Part shown: piece after piece, positions 44,034-53,400 of the stretch
How the letters are laid out: each line of letters starts with the position of its first letter
How positions within the stretch are numbered: the first letter of the stretch is position 1
Assembly (NCBI RefSeq): GCF_026239675.1
Contig: NZ_JAPIVQ010000009.1
Span: forward strand, 1-64,000
DNA length: 64,000 nt
Source of the DNA: Pedobacter sp. PLR
Lineage (GTDB): Bacteria; Bacteroidota; Bacteroidia; Sphingobacteriales; Sphingobacteriaceae
Direction of reading: 5' to 3'
The notes under the pieces: model-generated
Seen by the model: the letters and a program-made list of their open reading frames with translations, nothing else
Told to the model about the DNA's origin: nothing
Databases searched by the model: none
Made by a program: the position numbers and the translations under genes

Positions 44034-45455
44034 TTATTTTGCCCACCATACCGGCACCGAAGTCAATATTCCCTGTTGAGGCTGAGGGTTTGACGTAATC
44101 TCCTGAGAAGGATAAGGAAAACGCTGAGGTATATAAGGTCGGAATGCATTAACAACGACATTTAGCGTTGGATATCCGGTTCTACGCCAGTCATTATAAG
44201 CTTCCAGTGATAAGAAATTAGCCACATACTTTTCACCAATTAAGCTCTTAAGCGGAGTAGTTGGATCCAGTGTCCCGTGTGCAGTGATATAAGTGTTTAT
44301 ATCATTTGTACTGACCCCTAAAGAAAGCATATTTTGCCTGATGGCTTCTTCAAATATAGGCTGGGCAATGGCTGCACCGGATTTTATTAATGTAGCTTCA
44401 GCTTTAACAAACAAAGCCTCAGCATAGGTTGCCAGATAAACAGGTGCTGAGGGCCCTACCTGATCCAGGAGTAAATAACCACCAACTTTGGGTCCTACAG
44501 TTGCATATATTTTTGGATTCGGATCGGGATCCGTACCACTTTCTCTACCCAAAAAGACTCCACCAGTACCCGGAAGACCAAGGATAGGCAGCCTGGGATC
44601 GCTATTTGCAGTTAATAAGTCGACAAAAGTTTTGTTTAACACCACACCACCTGCACCTGGTAGCGTTCCACGGTACCATGGATTTTGTGATTTATCGCCA
44701 CCTTTATACGTTACTTTAGCATTTTCGCTATTGTTTGAAAAACCATTTTGCAAAGCAGCGAGCGCAAGGTCAGCCTGTGTTGAAGCAGAATACCCTGCTG
44801 CCTTACTTAACCGCAGGTAATATCTGGCTTTTAGCGTGTAAGCAAACTTCTTCCAGGAAGGGAAATCACCACCATAAATCAGGTCATCTGCTTTTGCGGT
44901 AATCCCGGTTGGTGTAGTATTCAGGATGGCAATAGCTTCGTCCAGGTTTTGTTGAATAACCTTGTAAATATCTTCCTGACTATCATATTTTGGCTTTAAT
45001 CCATCTAGTGCGCGAAAGGCTTCCGAGTATGGAATATCTCCGAATAGATCCGTACAAATTGCCAGGTTGTAGGCCAGCAATATTTTTCCTATGGCAGCAT
45101 AACTATTGTTCCCCCCTGTTTCGGCTTTACCAATCATGATTTTCAGGTTGTTAAAAACGGCAGGGTAAAGGTCAAAACTCCAGGTATTGTTCACGTCGCT
45201 AGGGGTAATTCTGTAGCTGTCAATTTCCGGTGCAGGCTGATTTATAGCCAGTTGTTGCGTCCAGTAAGCAGCAACAGAGCCAGGAAAACCTCCTAGAATA
45301 TTGGTCGTAGTATAGAGCTCAACAGGTGTTAAAATCAGCGCCTCCTGAACATCTAAAGGATTGTTCGGATCTTTATTGATATCCAAATATTTCTTACATC
45401 CAGATGCAGAAATCAGCATTAAAAATGCTACGAATAAATAATATATCTTTTTCAT
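44034..45455 (-). CDS. SusD/RagB-family outer-membrane lipoprotein (SusD-like 2 type)
   Basis: A 473-residue surface lipoprotein with a signal peptide ending in ASGC, so Cys20 should be lipidated. The opening KKYLDINKDPNNPLDV is typical of the SusD-like 2 subfamily. The rest is helical, with KARYYLRLSKAAGYS and, near the end, SLEAYNDWRRTGYPTL. It starts 11 nt after the SusC gene with which it forms an uptake complex. No degradative enzyme or sigma/anti-sigma gene is adjacent, so the substrate cannot be inferred. Confidence 0.93.
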   Translation of the reverse strand: MKKIYYLFVAFLMLISASGCKKYLDINKDPNNPLDVQEALILTPVELYTTTNILGGFPGSVAAYWTQQLAINQPAPEIDSYRITPSDVNNTWSFDLYPAVFNNLKIMIGKAETGGNNSYAAIGKILLAYNLAICTDLFGDIPYSEAFRALDGLKPKYDSQEDIYKVIQQNLDEAIAILNTTPTGITAKADDLIYGGDFPSWKKFAYTLKARYYLRLSKAAGYSASTQADLALAALQNGFSNNSENAKVTYKGGDKSQNPWYRGTLPGAGGVVLNKTFVDLLTANSDPRLPILGLPGTGGVFLGRESGTDPDPNPKIYATVGPKVGGYLLLDQVGPSAPVYLATYAEALFVKAEATLIKSGAAIAQPIFEEAIRQNMLSLGVSTNDINTYITAHGTLDPTTPLKSLIGEKYVANFLSLEAYNDWRRTGYPTLNVVVNAFRPYIPQRFPYPSQEITSNPQPQQGILTSVPVWWAK

Positions 45456-45466
45456 GATTGATCTGT

Positions 45467-48400
45467 TTAAAAAGTGACTTTTACAGCAAAATTGAAGCTT
45501 TTATTAGATGGCGTTACAAAGTTGGTAAAGCCACCTCCATTTCCTGTTCCATACAAACTCACTTCAGGATCTGAACCTGTATAATGTGGGGTATAGAACC
45601 ATAAATTCCGGCCTGTAGCAGATACGCTAAGCCCTTTAAATGGCATCTTCTTTAATACGTCCGCTGGAAAAGTATAAGCCAGGGTTACTTGTCTTAATTT
45701 AACATAAGTCCCATCCTCTACTCCATTTTCATCCACTGCTGAAAAATTTTCCTGATAGTACTTTTGATCTAATGTAATTTGTTTTGTGTTTGGTGAACCA
45801 TCTTCAGTCACCCCTTCAATAACTTTAGTTGCAGTTCTGTCTTCGGTAATTTTAGTAACCCCATAAAAGTTAAGGTAAAAATTATCAAGATTGTACACAT
45901 CCCCACCCTTTTTCATGTCAAGTACAGCTGATAGGCTAATACCTTTATAGGTGAAGGTGGTGGTTAAACCAGCATTCCATTTTGGCACTGTATTTCCAAT
46001 GGCTCCAAGTGTTTCATCAATTATAGGATAACCTTCATCATCAATGACTAGACTTCCTGCATCATTCCGAAGGTACCTGGAACCAAAAATAACGGCATAA
46101 GGTTGATCTTTATAGGCAAATACACCCGGGCTTACAAAGCCTGCAAACTGAATATTATCAAGACCTTGTCCGATATCAGTTACTTTATTCTTAATCTTCG
46201 TGAAATTCAGGCTAATATCCCAGGTGATGTCCTTTGTTTTGACAGGAGTACCGCCTAATACCAGTTCAAGACCACGGTTATACATACTTGCCGCATTGAT
46301 AACAGCTGCATTAAAACCACTTGAAGGGGTAATTGGTGTTGTACTGATTAGATCCTGACTTACTTTATTAAAATAAGTAGCTTCAAAATTCAACCTGCTT
46401 TGGAGAAATTTGAATTCCAAACCAGTTTCAAATTCCTTTAAACCTTCATTCTTCAGGTTCTTATCGCCGTAAGTATTGGTTAATAAGAATCCATTCAGAT
46501 TGTCATAAGGGAACTCTATATTTCCAATAACAGGTTTTACATATGGGGTTCCAATACTGTAGGGTGCAACGTTATCATTTCCAACATAAGAATAAGAAAT
46601 ACGGAATTTACCGAAATTCATAATGGGGTTTTTGTTCATTCCCAGTGCTTCGGTAAAGATAAAAGCAGCAGATGCTGAACCATATGGATAAAATTGTTTA
46701 TTGCTGCTCAGGACAGAAGTTCCATCATACCTTCCCGTTAAAGACAAGGATAGCATTCTCTTGTATTCTCCTGTCATTTGCGCATAAACGCCTACTTTTC
46801 TATAATTACTTTCTGTAATTGTGGAGATTTGAGTGGATGCATTAGCAATATTATAGAAATCTTTTGCGGATAAACCTATACCCTTGTCAAAAACTGTTTT
46901 TTGATCAGAAGCCAGAATATTATTACCGATCAAAATGCTTCCAAAGAAATCCTCTCCGAAGTTCTTCTTCGCTTCGATGATCAGATCATGGTTATATTGT
47001 CTGAAATTAATCTCTCTGTTGTACATTTTACCATTATCAGATTCACCACCCACAATTCCGGGAGCTTCATGGTAATGAGTATCATCATTAAAGATATCTG
47101 CACCCAAACGCTCTGTGATAGTTAGCCATGGAGTGGGATTATAAGTAACAGTAAAAACCGGTAAAAATCTGTTTACCAGGGAACTGAACTGGACATTGTC
47201 CACTAACCAATAAGGATTATTCCTTGCGGCACGATAGACCCTTTGTGTTCCATCCGGATAAGTAGTAGGCAATGGATCCCAGGATATTGGTGCAGAGTAA
47301 ACCGTCCAGAATGGGCTTGCAAGACTATTTCCCTCAGGTAAACGATCATTAGAAGTATTGATATAATTCAGCTGCCCAATAACATTGATCTTATCAGTAA
47401 TATTATTCGAAAACTTAGTAAAGAACGAATGACGACCGAAATCTGTACCCGGCATTGTTCCCTTGGTTTTTAAGTAGGAATATGAAACCAGATAGGTTGA
47501 TTTATCGCTCGCACCACTCACAGCAACCGTATTGTCGCTTGTGATTCCCGTTCTGAAAAATTCCTTTCGGGGATCGTGTTTTTGCACAGGAGCACCATTC
47601 ACCATTAAGCCATCAATAAGTGGCCCCCAGGAACCTGAGCCTAATTCTCCGTTATTTCCGTCTACATATACCCCATTGTTACCTTGAGCATACTTATCCT
47701 GAAACTCGGGAAATATTGGGTGGTCTACCGTAATTCCTGTAGAGACAGAAACTGAAGGTCTCCCCTTACCTGTTTTTGTGGTAATAATAACAACACCCCT
47801 TGCAGCAGCAGAGCCATACAGCGCACTTGCAGCGGCACCTTTTAGTATAGTCACACTTTCTATAATATTTGGATCAATGTCAATAGCTCTATTGGCTGTA
47901 CCTCCTGCACTTAAGGCGCCATCAGGATTTCCTGCTTCCGAGTTATTAATAGGTACGCCATCCACAACAAATAAAGCACCGTTTTCCCCGGTTAAAGAGG
48001 TATTTCCCCGAATCACAATTTTCGAAGAACTACCGGCGGCACCACTGGAATTCGTAATCTGAACCCCTGCCACCTTACCCGCTAAGGCATTCACCAGATT
48101 ATTTTCCTTTGCAGCGACTAAAGCATTACCACCTACTTCCTGCGTGGAATAAGTTAAAGTACGTTTATCCCGCTTTATGCCGAGCGCGGTAACTACAATT
48201 TCATTTAAACTGGTTTCTTCATCAGATAAAGAAACATCTATCTGATTATTACTTCCAATTGTTTTCGTTTGGGTTTTAAAACCCAGGTAAGAAAACTCCA
48301 GACTCAGGTTTGTACCTGCAACTTGAATACTATACCTGCCAGCTGAATTTGTTAAGGTAGCTGTTTTCTGTCCAACCACCCTTATGGATACTCCAGGGAG

Positions 48401-48511
48401 GGGTTTTTGGTCACTTGCAGCTATCACAGTTCCCGTAATCGTACGAGTTTGTGCCCATGCGGCTATGCTAAATAGCAATAGAAGCATTAAAAAGAGTAGT
48501 GATTTTTTCAT
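45467..48511 (-). CDS. SusC/RagA-family TonB-linked outer-membrane transporter
   Basis: A 1014-residue outer-membrane transporter. A signal peptide (about 1-20, AWAQ) is followed by a carboxypeptidase-D regulatory-like domain (about 22-105), a plug with the TonB-box-like EIVVTALGIKRDKRTLTYS and the conserved LFVVDGVPINNSE, and a beta-barrel ending FAVKVTF. No STN domain is present. It pairs with the SusD gene 11 nt downstream. Its start lies just below a 28-bp near-perfect palindrome, a likely control element. Confidence 0.95.
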   Translation of the reverse strand: MKKSLLFLMLLLLFSIAAWAQTRTITGTVIAASDQKPLPGVSIRVVGQKTATLTNSAGRYSIQVAGTNLSLEFSYLGFKTQTKTIGSNNQIDVSLSDEETSLNEIVVTALGIKRDKRTLTYSTQEVGGNALVAAKENNLVNALAGKVAGVQITNSSGAAGSSSKIVIRGNTSLTGENGALFVVDGVPINNSEAGNPDGALSAGGTANRAIDIDPNIIESVTILKGAAASALYGSAAARGVVIITTKTGKGRPSVSVSTGITVDHPIFPEFQDKYAQGNNGVYVDGNNGELGSGSWGPLIDGLMVNGAPVQKHDPRKEFFRTGITSDNTVAVSGASDKSTYLVSYSYLKTKGTMPGTDFGRHSFFTKFSNNITDKINVIGQLNYINTSNDRLPEGNSLASPFWTVYSAPISWDPLPTTYPDGTQRVYRAARNNPYWLVDNVQFSSLVNRFLPVFTVTYNPTPWLTITERLGADIFNDDTHYHEAPGIVGGESDNGKMYNREINFRQYNHDLIIEAKKNFGEDFFGSILIGNNILASDQKTVFDKGIGLSAKDFYNIANASTQISTITESNYRKVGVYAQMTGEYKRMLSLSLTGRYDGTSVLSSNKQFYPYGSASAAFIFTEALGMNKNPIMNFGKFRISYSYVGNDNVAPYSIGTPYVKPVIGNIEFPYDNLNGFLLTNTYGDKNLKNEGLKEFETGLEFKFLQSRLNFEATYFNKVSQDLISTTPITPSSGFNAAVINAASMYNRGLELVLGGTPVKTKDITWDISLNFTKIKNKVTDIGQGLDNIQFAGFVSPGVFAYKDQPYAVIFGSRYLRNDAGSLVIDDEGYPIIDETLGAIGNTVPKWNAGLTTTFTYKGISLSAVLDMKKGGDVYNLDNFYLNFYGVTKITEDRTATKVIEGVTEDGSPNTKQITLDQKYYQENFSAVDENGVEDGTYVKLRQVTLAYTFPADVLKKMPFKGLSVSATGRNLWFYTPHYTGSDPEVSLYGTGNGGGFTNFVTPSNKSFNFAVKVTF

Positions 48512-48527
48512 AGTCCTATTAGAATTA

Positions 48528-48555
48528 GTTTGTTACTTAAATTTAAGCAACAAAC
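48528..48555. promoter_or_regulatory. 28-bp near-perfect palindrome upstream of susC
   Basis: GTTTGTT-A-CTTAAA is mirrored by TTTAAG-C-AACAAAC around the centre at 48541/48542, with a single mismatched pair (48535 and 48548). It ends 17 nt before the susC start codon on the reverse strand. It may be an operator or a leader hairpin. Confidence 0.55.
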
Positions 48556-48813
48556 CAATTATTTGAATCAAACTGTCTCTTTTTTATTACAAGTTTCACA
48601 AATGTGGATTAAACATGTAAATTGGGCATTTTTTCGTCAAAAAAAAGCAGTATGAAGTTGATATTGAGCGGAATAAGACCAGTTTTACCTGGTCCGCAGA
48701 GGCAGGAAAAGACCATAAAGGATCACAGTGCAAAAGTTCTGTTGATTGGTTCTTATTTTGAAATTCCTAAAGGAATTGGCGATGAACTATTTCAGTACAG
48801 GAAAATAATTCAT

Positions 48814-48853
48814 AAAAAAAGCAGCTATCAACACATAGGTGATAGCTGCTTTT
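48814..48853 (-). terminator. Rho-independent terminator of gltBD
   Basis: AAAAGCAGCTATCA and TGATAGCTGCTTTT form a perfect 14-bp stem with a 9-nt loop. On the reverse strand it runs into seven T, in the right place to end gltBD. Confidence 0.92.
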
Positions 48854-48896
48854 AGTTAGATGGTGGAATAATTTCTACAAATTTATTCTTTATTAA

Positions 48897-50363
48897 TTAT
48901 GCGTAAGGAATACCGTCTTTTGAAGCGAGTCTGCTGTGACCCATCAGGTATTCATCTACCTTACGGGCAGCTTCTCTACCTTCAGAAATAGCCCAGACAA
49001 CCAACGATTGTCCACGACGCATATCTCCTGCTGCAAAGATCTTTGCGATATTGGTTTGATACTTACCTTCTTCAGCTTTTACGTTACCTCTGTTGTCCAG
49101 CTCTACCCCTAATTTTTCAATTAAGCCTTCTTTCTGAGGATGTAAGAAACCCATCGCCAATAAAACCAGCTGACAAGGTAAATCTCTTTCCGTACCTGGT
49201 TTCTCTTTGAAGTTCAAAGGTCTGCCTGTAGGATCAATTTCCCATTCTACGTCTACCACCTTTAAAGCTTTAAGGTTGCCATTTTCATCTTTGATAAACT
49301 CCTTGGTGTTTACACCCCATGCTCTTTCGCAACCTTCTTCATGCGAAGAAGTCACTTTAAGCAACATTGGGAATGTTGGCCATGGCATATTAGAAGTACG
49401 TTGCGACGAAGGCATTGGCATAATCTCGAACTGCATTACAGATTTGGCGCCCTGACGGTTAGATGTTCCGATACAATCGGAACCTGTATCACCACCACCA
49501 ATCACGATCACATCCTTACCGGTAGCCAGGATTGCCTCTTCTTCGAAGCTAATATTTTTAACACGCTTGTTCTGTTGTTTTAGGAAATCCATTGCATAAT
49601 GAACCCCTTTTGCCTCGCGGCCAGTGATGTTCAAATCTCTTGGGATGGTAGAACCACCCGCCAAAACGATACTCTGGAACTCTCTCAGTAAAGTGTTCAA
49701 CTCTACATTTACGCCAACATTGGAATTACATTTGAAAACAATACCCTCTTTTTCCATCAGGTTGATACGTCTGGTTACAATATCCTTCTGAAGTTTAAAA
49801 TCAGGAATACCATAATTCAACAAACCACCTGGTGCATCATCGCGTTCGTATACCACGACCTCATGTCCAGCTCTGTTTAATTGCGCTGCTGCTGCAAGTC
49901 CGGCAGGACCTGAACCAATAACGGCAACTTTCTTACCTGTACGGATCAACGGCTCTTCCGCTTTGATATACCCTTTATTGAAGGCAATCTCAATAATATG
50001 TTTTTCAATTTCTTCAATAGATACCGGTGATTTGTTAATCCCCAGCACACATGCTGACTCGCATGGTGCAGGACAAATTCTTCCGGTGAACTCAGGAAAG
50101 TTATTGGTGCTCAACAATATAGTTGACGCCAACTGCCAGTCTCCTTTATATACCGCGTCATTGAATTCCGGAATCACATTTCCCAGCGGGCAACCCGACT
50201 GACAGAATGGAACGCCGCAATCCATACACCTTGCGGCTTCACGGTTTACCTGCTCTAGTTCAAAATTCTCTACAAATTCATTATAATGCTTTAAACGTTC
50301 TTTAGCATCTTCTTTTATAGGAGCAGTTCTCTCATACTCTAAAAATCCGGTTACTTTTCCCAT
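48897..50363 (-). CDS. gltD: Glutamate synthase small (beta) subunit GltD
   Basis: GltD passes electrons from NADPH through FAD and iron-sulfur clusters to the large subunit for glutamate synthesis. The 488-residue product has Cys clusters in CMDCGVPFCQSGCPLGN and GRICPAPCESACVLGI for 4Fe-4S centres. The FAD-binding loop is VIGSGPAGLAAAAQLNRAGH, and the NADPH-binding loop is VIVIGGGDTGSDCIGT. Length is normal. It lies 84 nt after gltB and is followed by a terminator, so gltBD forms one operon. Confidence 0.96.
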   Translation of the reverse strand: MGKVTGFLEYERTAPIKEDAKERLKHYNEFVENFELEQVNREAARCMDCGVPFCQSGCPLGNVIPEFNDAVYKGDWQLASTILLSTNNFPEFTGRICPAPCESACVLGINKSPVSIEEIEKHIIEIAFNKGYIKAEEPLIRTGKKVAVIGSGPAGLAAAAQLNRAGHEVVVYERDDAPGGLLNYGIPDFKLQKDIVTRRINLMEKEGIVFKCNSNVGVNVELNTLLREFQSIVLAGGSTIPRDLNITGREAKGVHYAMDFLKQQNKRVKNISFEEEAILATGKDVIVIGGGDTGSDCIGTSNRQGAKSVMQFEIMPMPSSQRTSNMPWPTFPMLLKVTSSHEEGCERAWGVNTKEFIKDENGNLKALKVVDVEWEIDPTGRPLNFKEKPGTERDLPCQLVLLAMGFLHPQKEGLIEKLGVELDNRGNVKAEEGKYQTNIAKIFAAGDMRRGQSLVVWAISEGREAARKVDEYLMGHSRLASKDGIPYA

Positions 50364-50447
50364 AGTTAAGCTATATTTAGTTTAGTGGTTCTCGTCATTT
50401 TGTGTTTCAATTTACGGTGGTGGCTCTTGTTTTGTGCTGGACTATAC

Positions 50448-53400
50448 TTAAACACTTACGGTAGCTCTTTTCATCATTACTGCTTTGTATTCTTTAGGGA
50501 ATACCTTGATGAAATGTGCAGATTGAGTTGCCCAGTCACTTAAGATAAACTTAGCTAAACTACTATCTGTAAGTTGGATGTGTTTTTTCAATAACACATT
50601 GATGCGTAATTCATCCTGTTCATCCAGTGGATCAAGGTCTACCATTTCCTTATTACATTTATTGGTAAATTCTTGTTTCATATCATAGATCCAGGCTACA
50701 CCACCGCTCATACCAGCAGCGAAATTGCTACCCGTATCACCGATCACCAACACTTCACCGCCGGTCATATATTCACAACCATGATCACCTAAGCCTTCTA
50801 CTACAGCTGTAGCACCAGAATTTCTTACCGCAAACCTTTCACCGGCCTGACCTCTCACATACAATTCACCCGAAGTTGCACCATATAAGGCTACGTTACC
50901 GATGATGATATTTTGCTCAGGCACATAGCTGATCGTACTAAAAGGATAGATCGATAATCTAGCGCCAGAAAGACCTTTACCTACATAATCATTTGCTTCA
51001 CCTTCTAATTGCAAGGAGATTCCTTTTGCTGCAAAAGCACCAAAACTTTGTCCCGCTGAACCTTTGAATTTAAAGTTGATCGTATCTGCCGGTAAACCTT
51101 GTGATTTGTAGATTTTTGAAACCTCGTTTGAAAGCATCGTACCTATAGCACGATTCGTGTTCTTTACTTCAAATTCTCTGTAAATCGGCTCTTTATTTAA
51201 CAATGCAGGAGCAGCAGCTTTGATCAGTTGATGATCTAAAATATCCGTCAGGCCATGATCTTGTGTTTCTGTCTGGAATAAGCTCAACCCATTGTCTGGT
51301 GCTTTATATAAGATCGCAGAAAGATCCAGATCTTTTAATTTCCAGTCGCCCGGATCAATTGCACGTACGCTTAAAGCATCTGCCTGACCAACCATCTCTT
51401 CCACTGTTCTGAAACCAAGTTCTGCCATCGTCTCTCTCAACTCTTCCGCTAAGAATCTGAATAAGTTCACAACGTGATCTGCCTCACCGGTAAACAACTT
51501 TCTCAGGTTAGGATCCTGAGTAGCCACACCAACCGGACAAGTATTCAAATGACATTTTCTCATCATAATACAGCCAGCGGTTACCAGAGCTGCAGTTGCT
51601 ACACCCCATTCTTCAGCACCTAAAAGGGCTGCAATAGCGATGTCTCTACCCGTTTTCAATTGGCCATCCGTTTGTAATACTACCCTGCTACGTAAGCGGT
51701 TTTTAACCAAAGTCTGGTGCGCTTCCGCTAAACCAAGTTCCCATGGTAATCCAGCATGTTGGATAGAAGTTAATGGAGAAGCACCGGTACCACCGTCAAA
51801 TCCTGAAACCAGGATCACATCTGCGTGAGCTTTCGCTACACCGGCAGCAATCGTACCTACACCTGCTTTAGAAACTAGTTTCACATTGATTCTAGCCTCA
51901 CGGTTAGCATTTTTCAAATCAAAGATCAGCTGTGCTAAATCCTCAATAGAATAAATATCATGGTGTGGCGGCGGTGAGATCAGACCTACGCCAGGTGTCG
52001 CATGACGAACTTTTGCAATCCATTCGTCTACTTTATCACCAGGTAATTGTCCACCTTCACCAGGTTTCGCACCTTGTGCCATTTTAATTTGTAACTCATC
52101 TGCGTTGCTCAGATAATAACTCGTTACGCCGAAACGTGCAGAGGCAATCTGTTTGATCGCAGAGCGCATAGAATCACCGTTAGGTAAAGTCTCATAGCGC
52201 AATTCATCCTCACCACCTTCTCCGGTATTACTCTTTCCACCGATACGGTTCATGGCAATAGCCAAAGTAGAGTGCGCTTCATGAGAAATGGAACCGAAAG
52301 ACATTGCACCTGTTGCAAAACGTTTAAATATCTTTTCAATTGGTTCTACCTCCGACAAAGGCACTGAAGGACGTTTGTAATTAAATTCAAACAATCCACG
52401 GATCGTAAACGCTTGATTGGTTTGCTCATTTACGAGCTTAGAATATTGTTTGTATACGTTGTAATCATTCTTTCTGGTCGCATTTTGCAACAAGTGAATC
52501 GTTTGAGGATTGAACAAATGTTGCTCTCCTTTACGTTTCCATTTGTAATTACCACCAGTAGGCAAGATCATATCCGGACGTGTAGCCGAACCGAAAATCC
52601 TGTTGTGTTTGATCAGCGTTTCTCTGGCGATCTCATCCAACCCTAAACCACCGATTCTTGAAACCGCACCGGTAAAGTAATTGTCGACCACTTGTTTGTT
52701 CAAACCAAGAATCTCAAAGATTTGCGCACCATGATAAGATTGTAATGTAGAAATACCCATTTTAGAGAAAATCTTCAACAATCCGTTATTTACAGCATAT
52801 ATATAGTTCTGTATAAGTTTCGCCGGTTTAACCTCCAATTCTGTTTCAAAACCAGTAATCGTTTCTTCCGCTAAGTAAGGATTTACTGCAGTCGCGCCGA
52901 AACCAATTAAACAAGCAAAATGGTGAACTTCCCAAACATCACCAGCCTCTACTACTAATCCAACATCACCTCTATACCCCTTGCGGATCAAATGGTGGTG
53001 AACAGTTGAAACAGCCAATAAAGAAGGAATTGCGGCGTGTTCAGAGTCTAAAGCGCGATCGGATAGGATAATCACCTGGAAACCGTCTTCCACAGCATCA
53101 ACTGCATAGCGACACAATCTGTCTAATGCTTTTGCCATAGCGCCAGGTTTACCTGTAGCTCTGAAATAAGTTTGTAAAGTTTTAGATTGGAATACACCAG
53201 TATCTATACTTCTAAGTTTTTCCAGCTCTAAATTCGTTAATATCGGATGCTTGATACCTACACAGTGACACTGTAAAGCATTTTCTTCCAGAATATTTCC
53301 GTTGTTTCCCATGAATCCCGCAAGACTCATCACCACTTTTTCCCTGATCGGGTCGATTGGTGGATTGGTTACCTGGGCGAATAACTGTTTAAAATAAGAA

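Larger units (their letters stand above)
48512..48896. other. Intergenic region between susC and gltD
   Basis: 385 nt. It holds the palindrome at 48528-48555 and the gltD terminator at 48814-48853. A 67-codon frame from ATG 48652 ends inside the terminator, has no recognised similarity and no promoter, and is not called as a gene. Confidence 0.5.

Noticed and set aside
48652..48855. 67-codon open frame from ATG 48652 in the susC-gltD gap
   Set aside because: It runs into the gltD terminator hairpin, has no recognised similarity and no promoter box. Another frame of the same DNA looks equally protein-like, so a gene is not supported.
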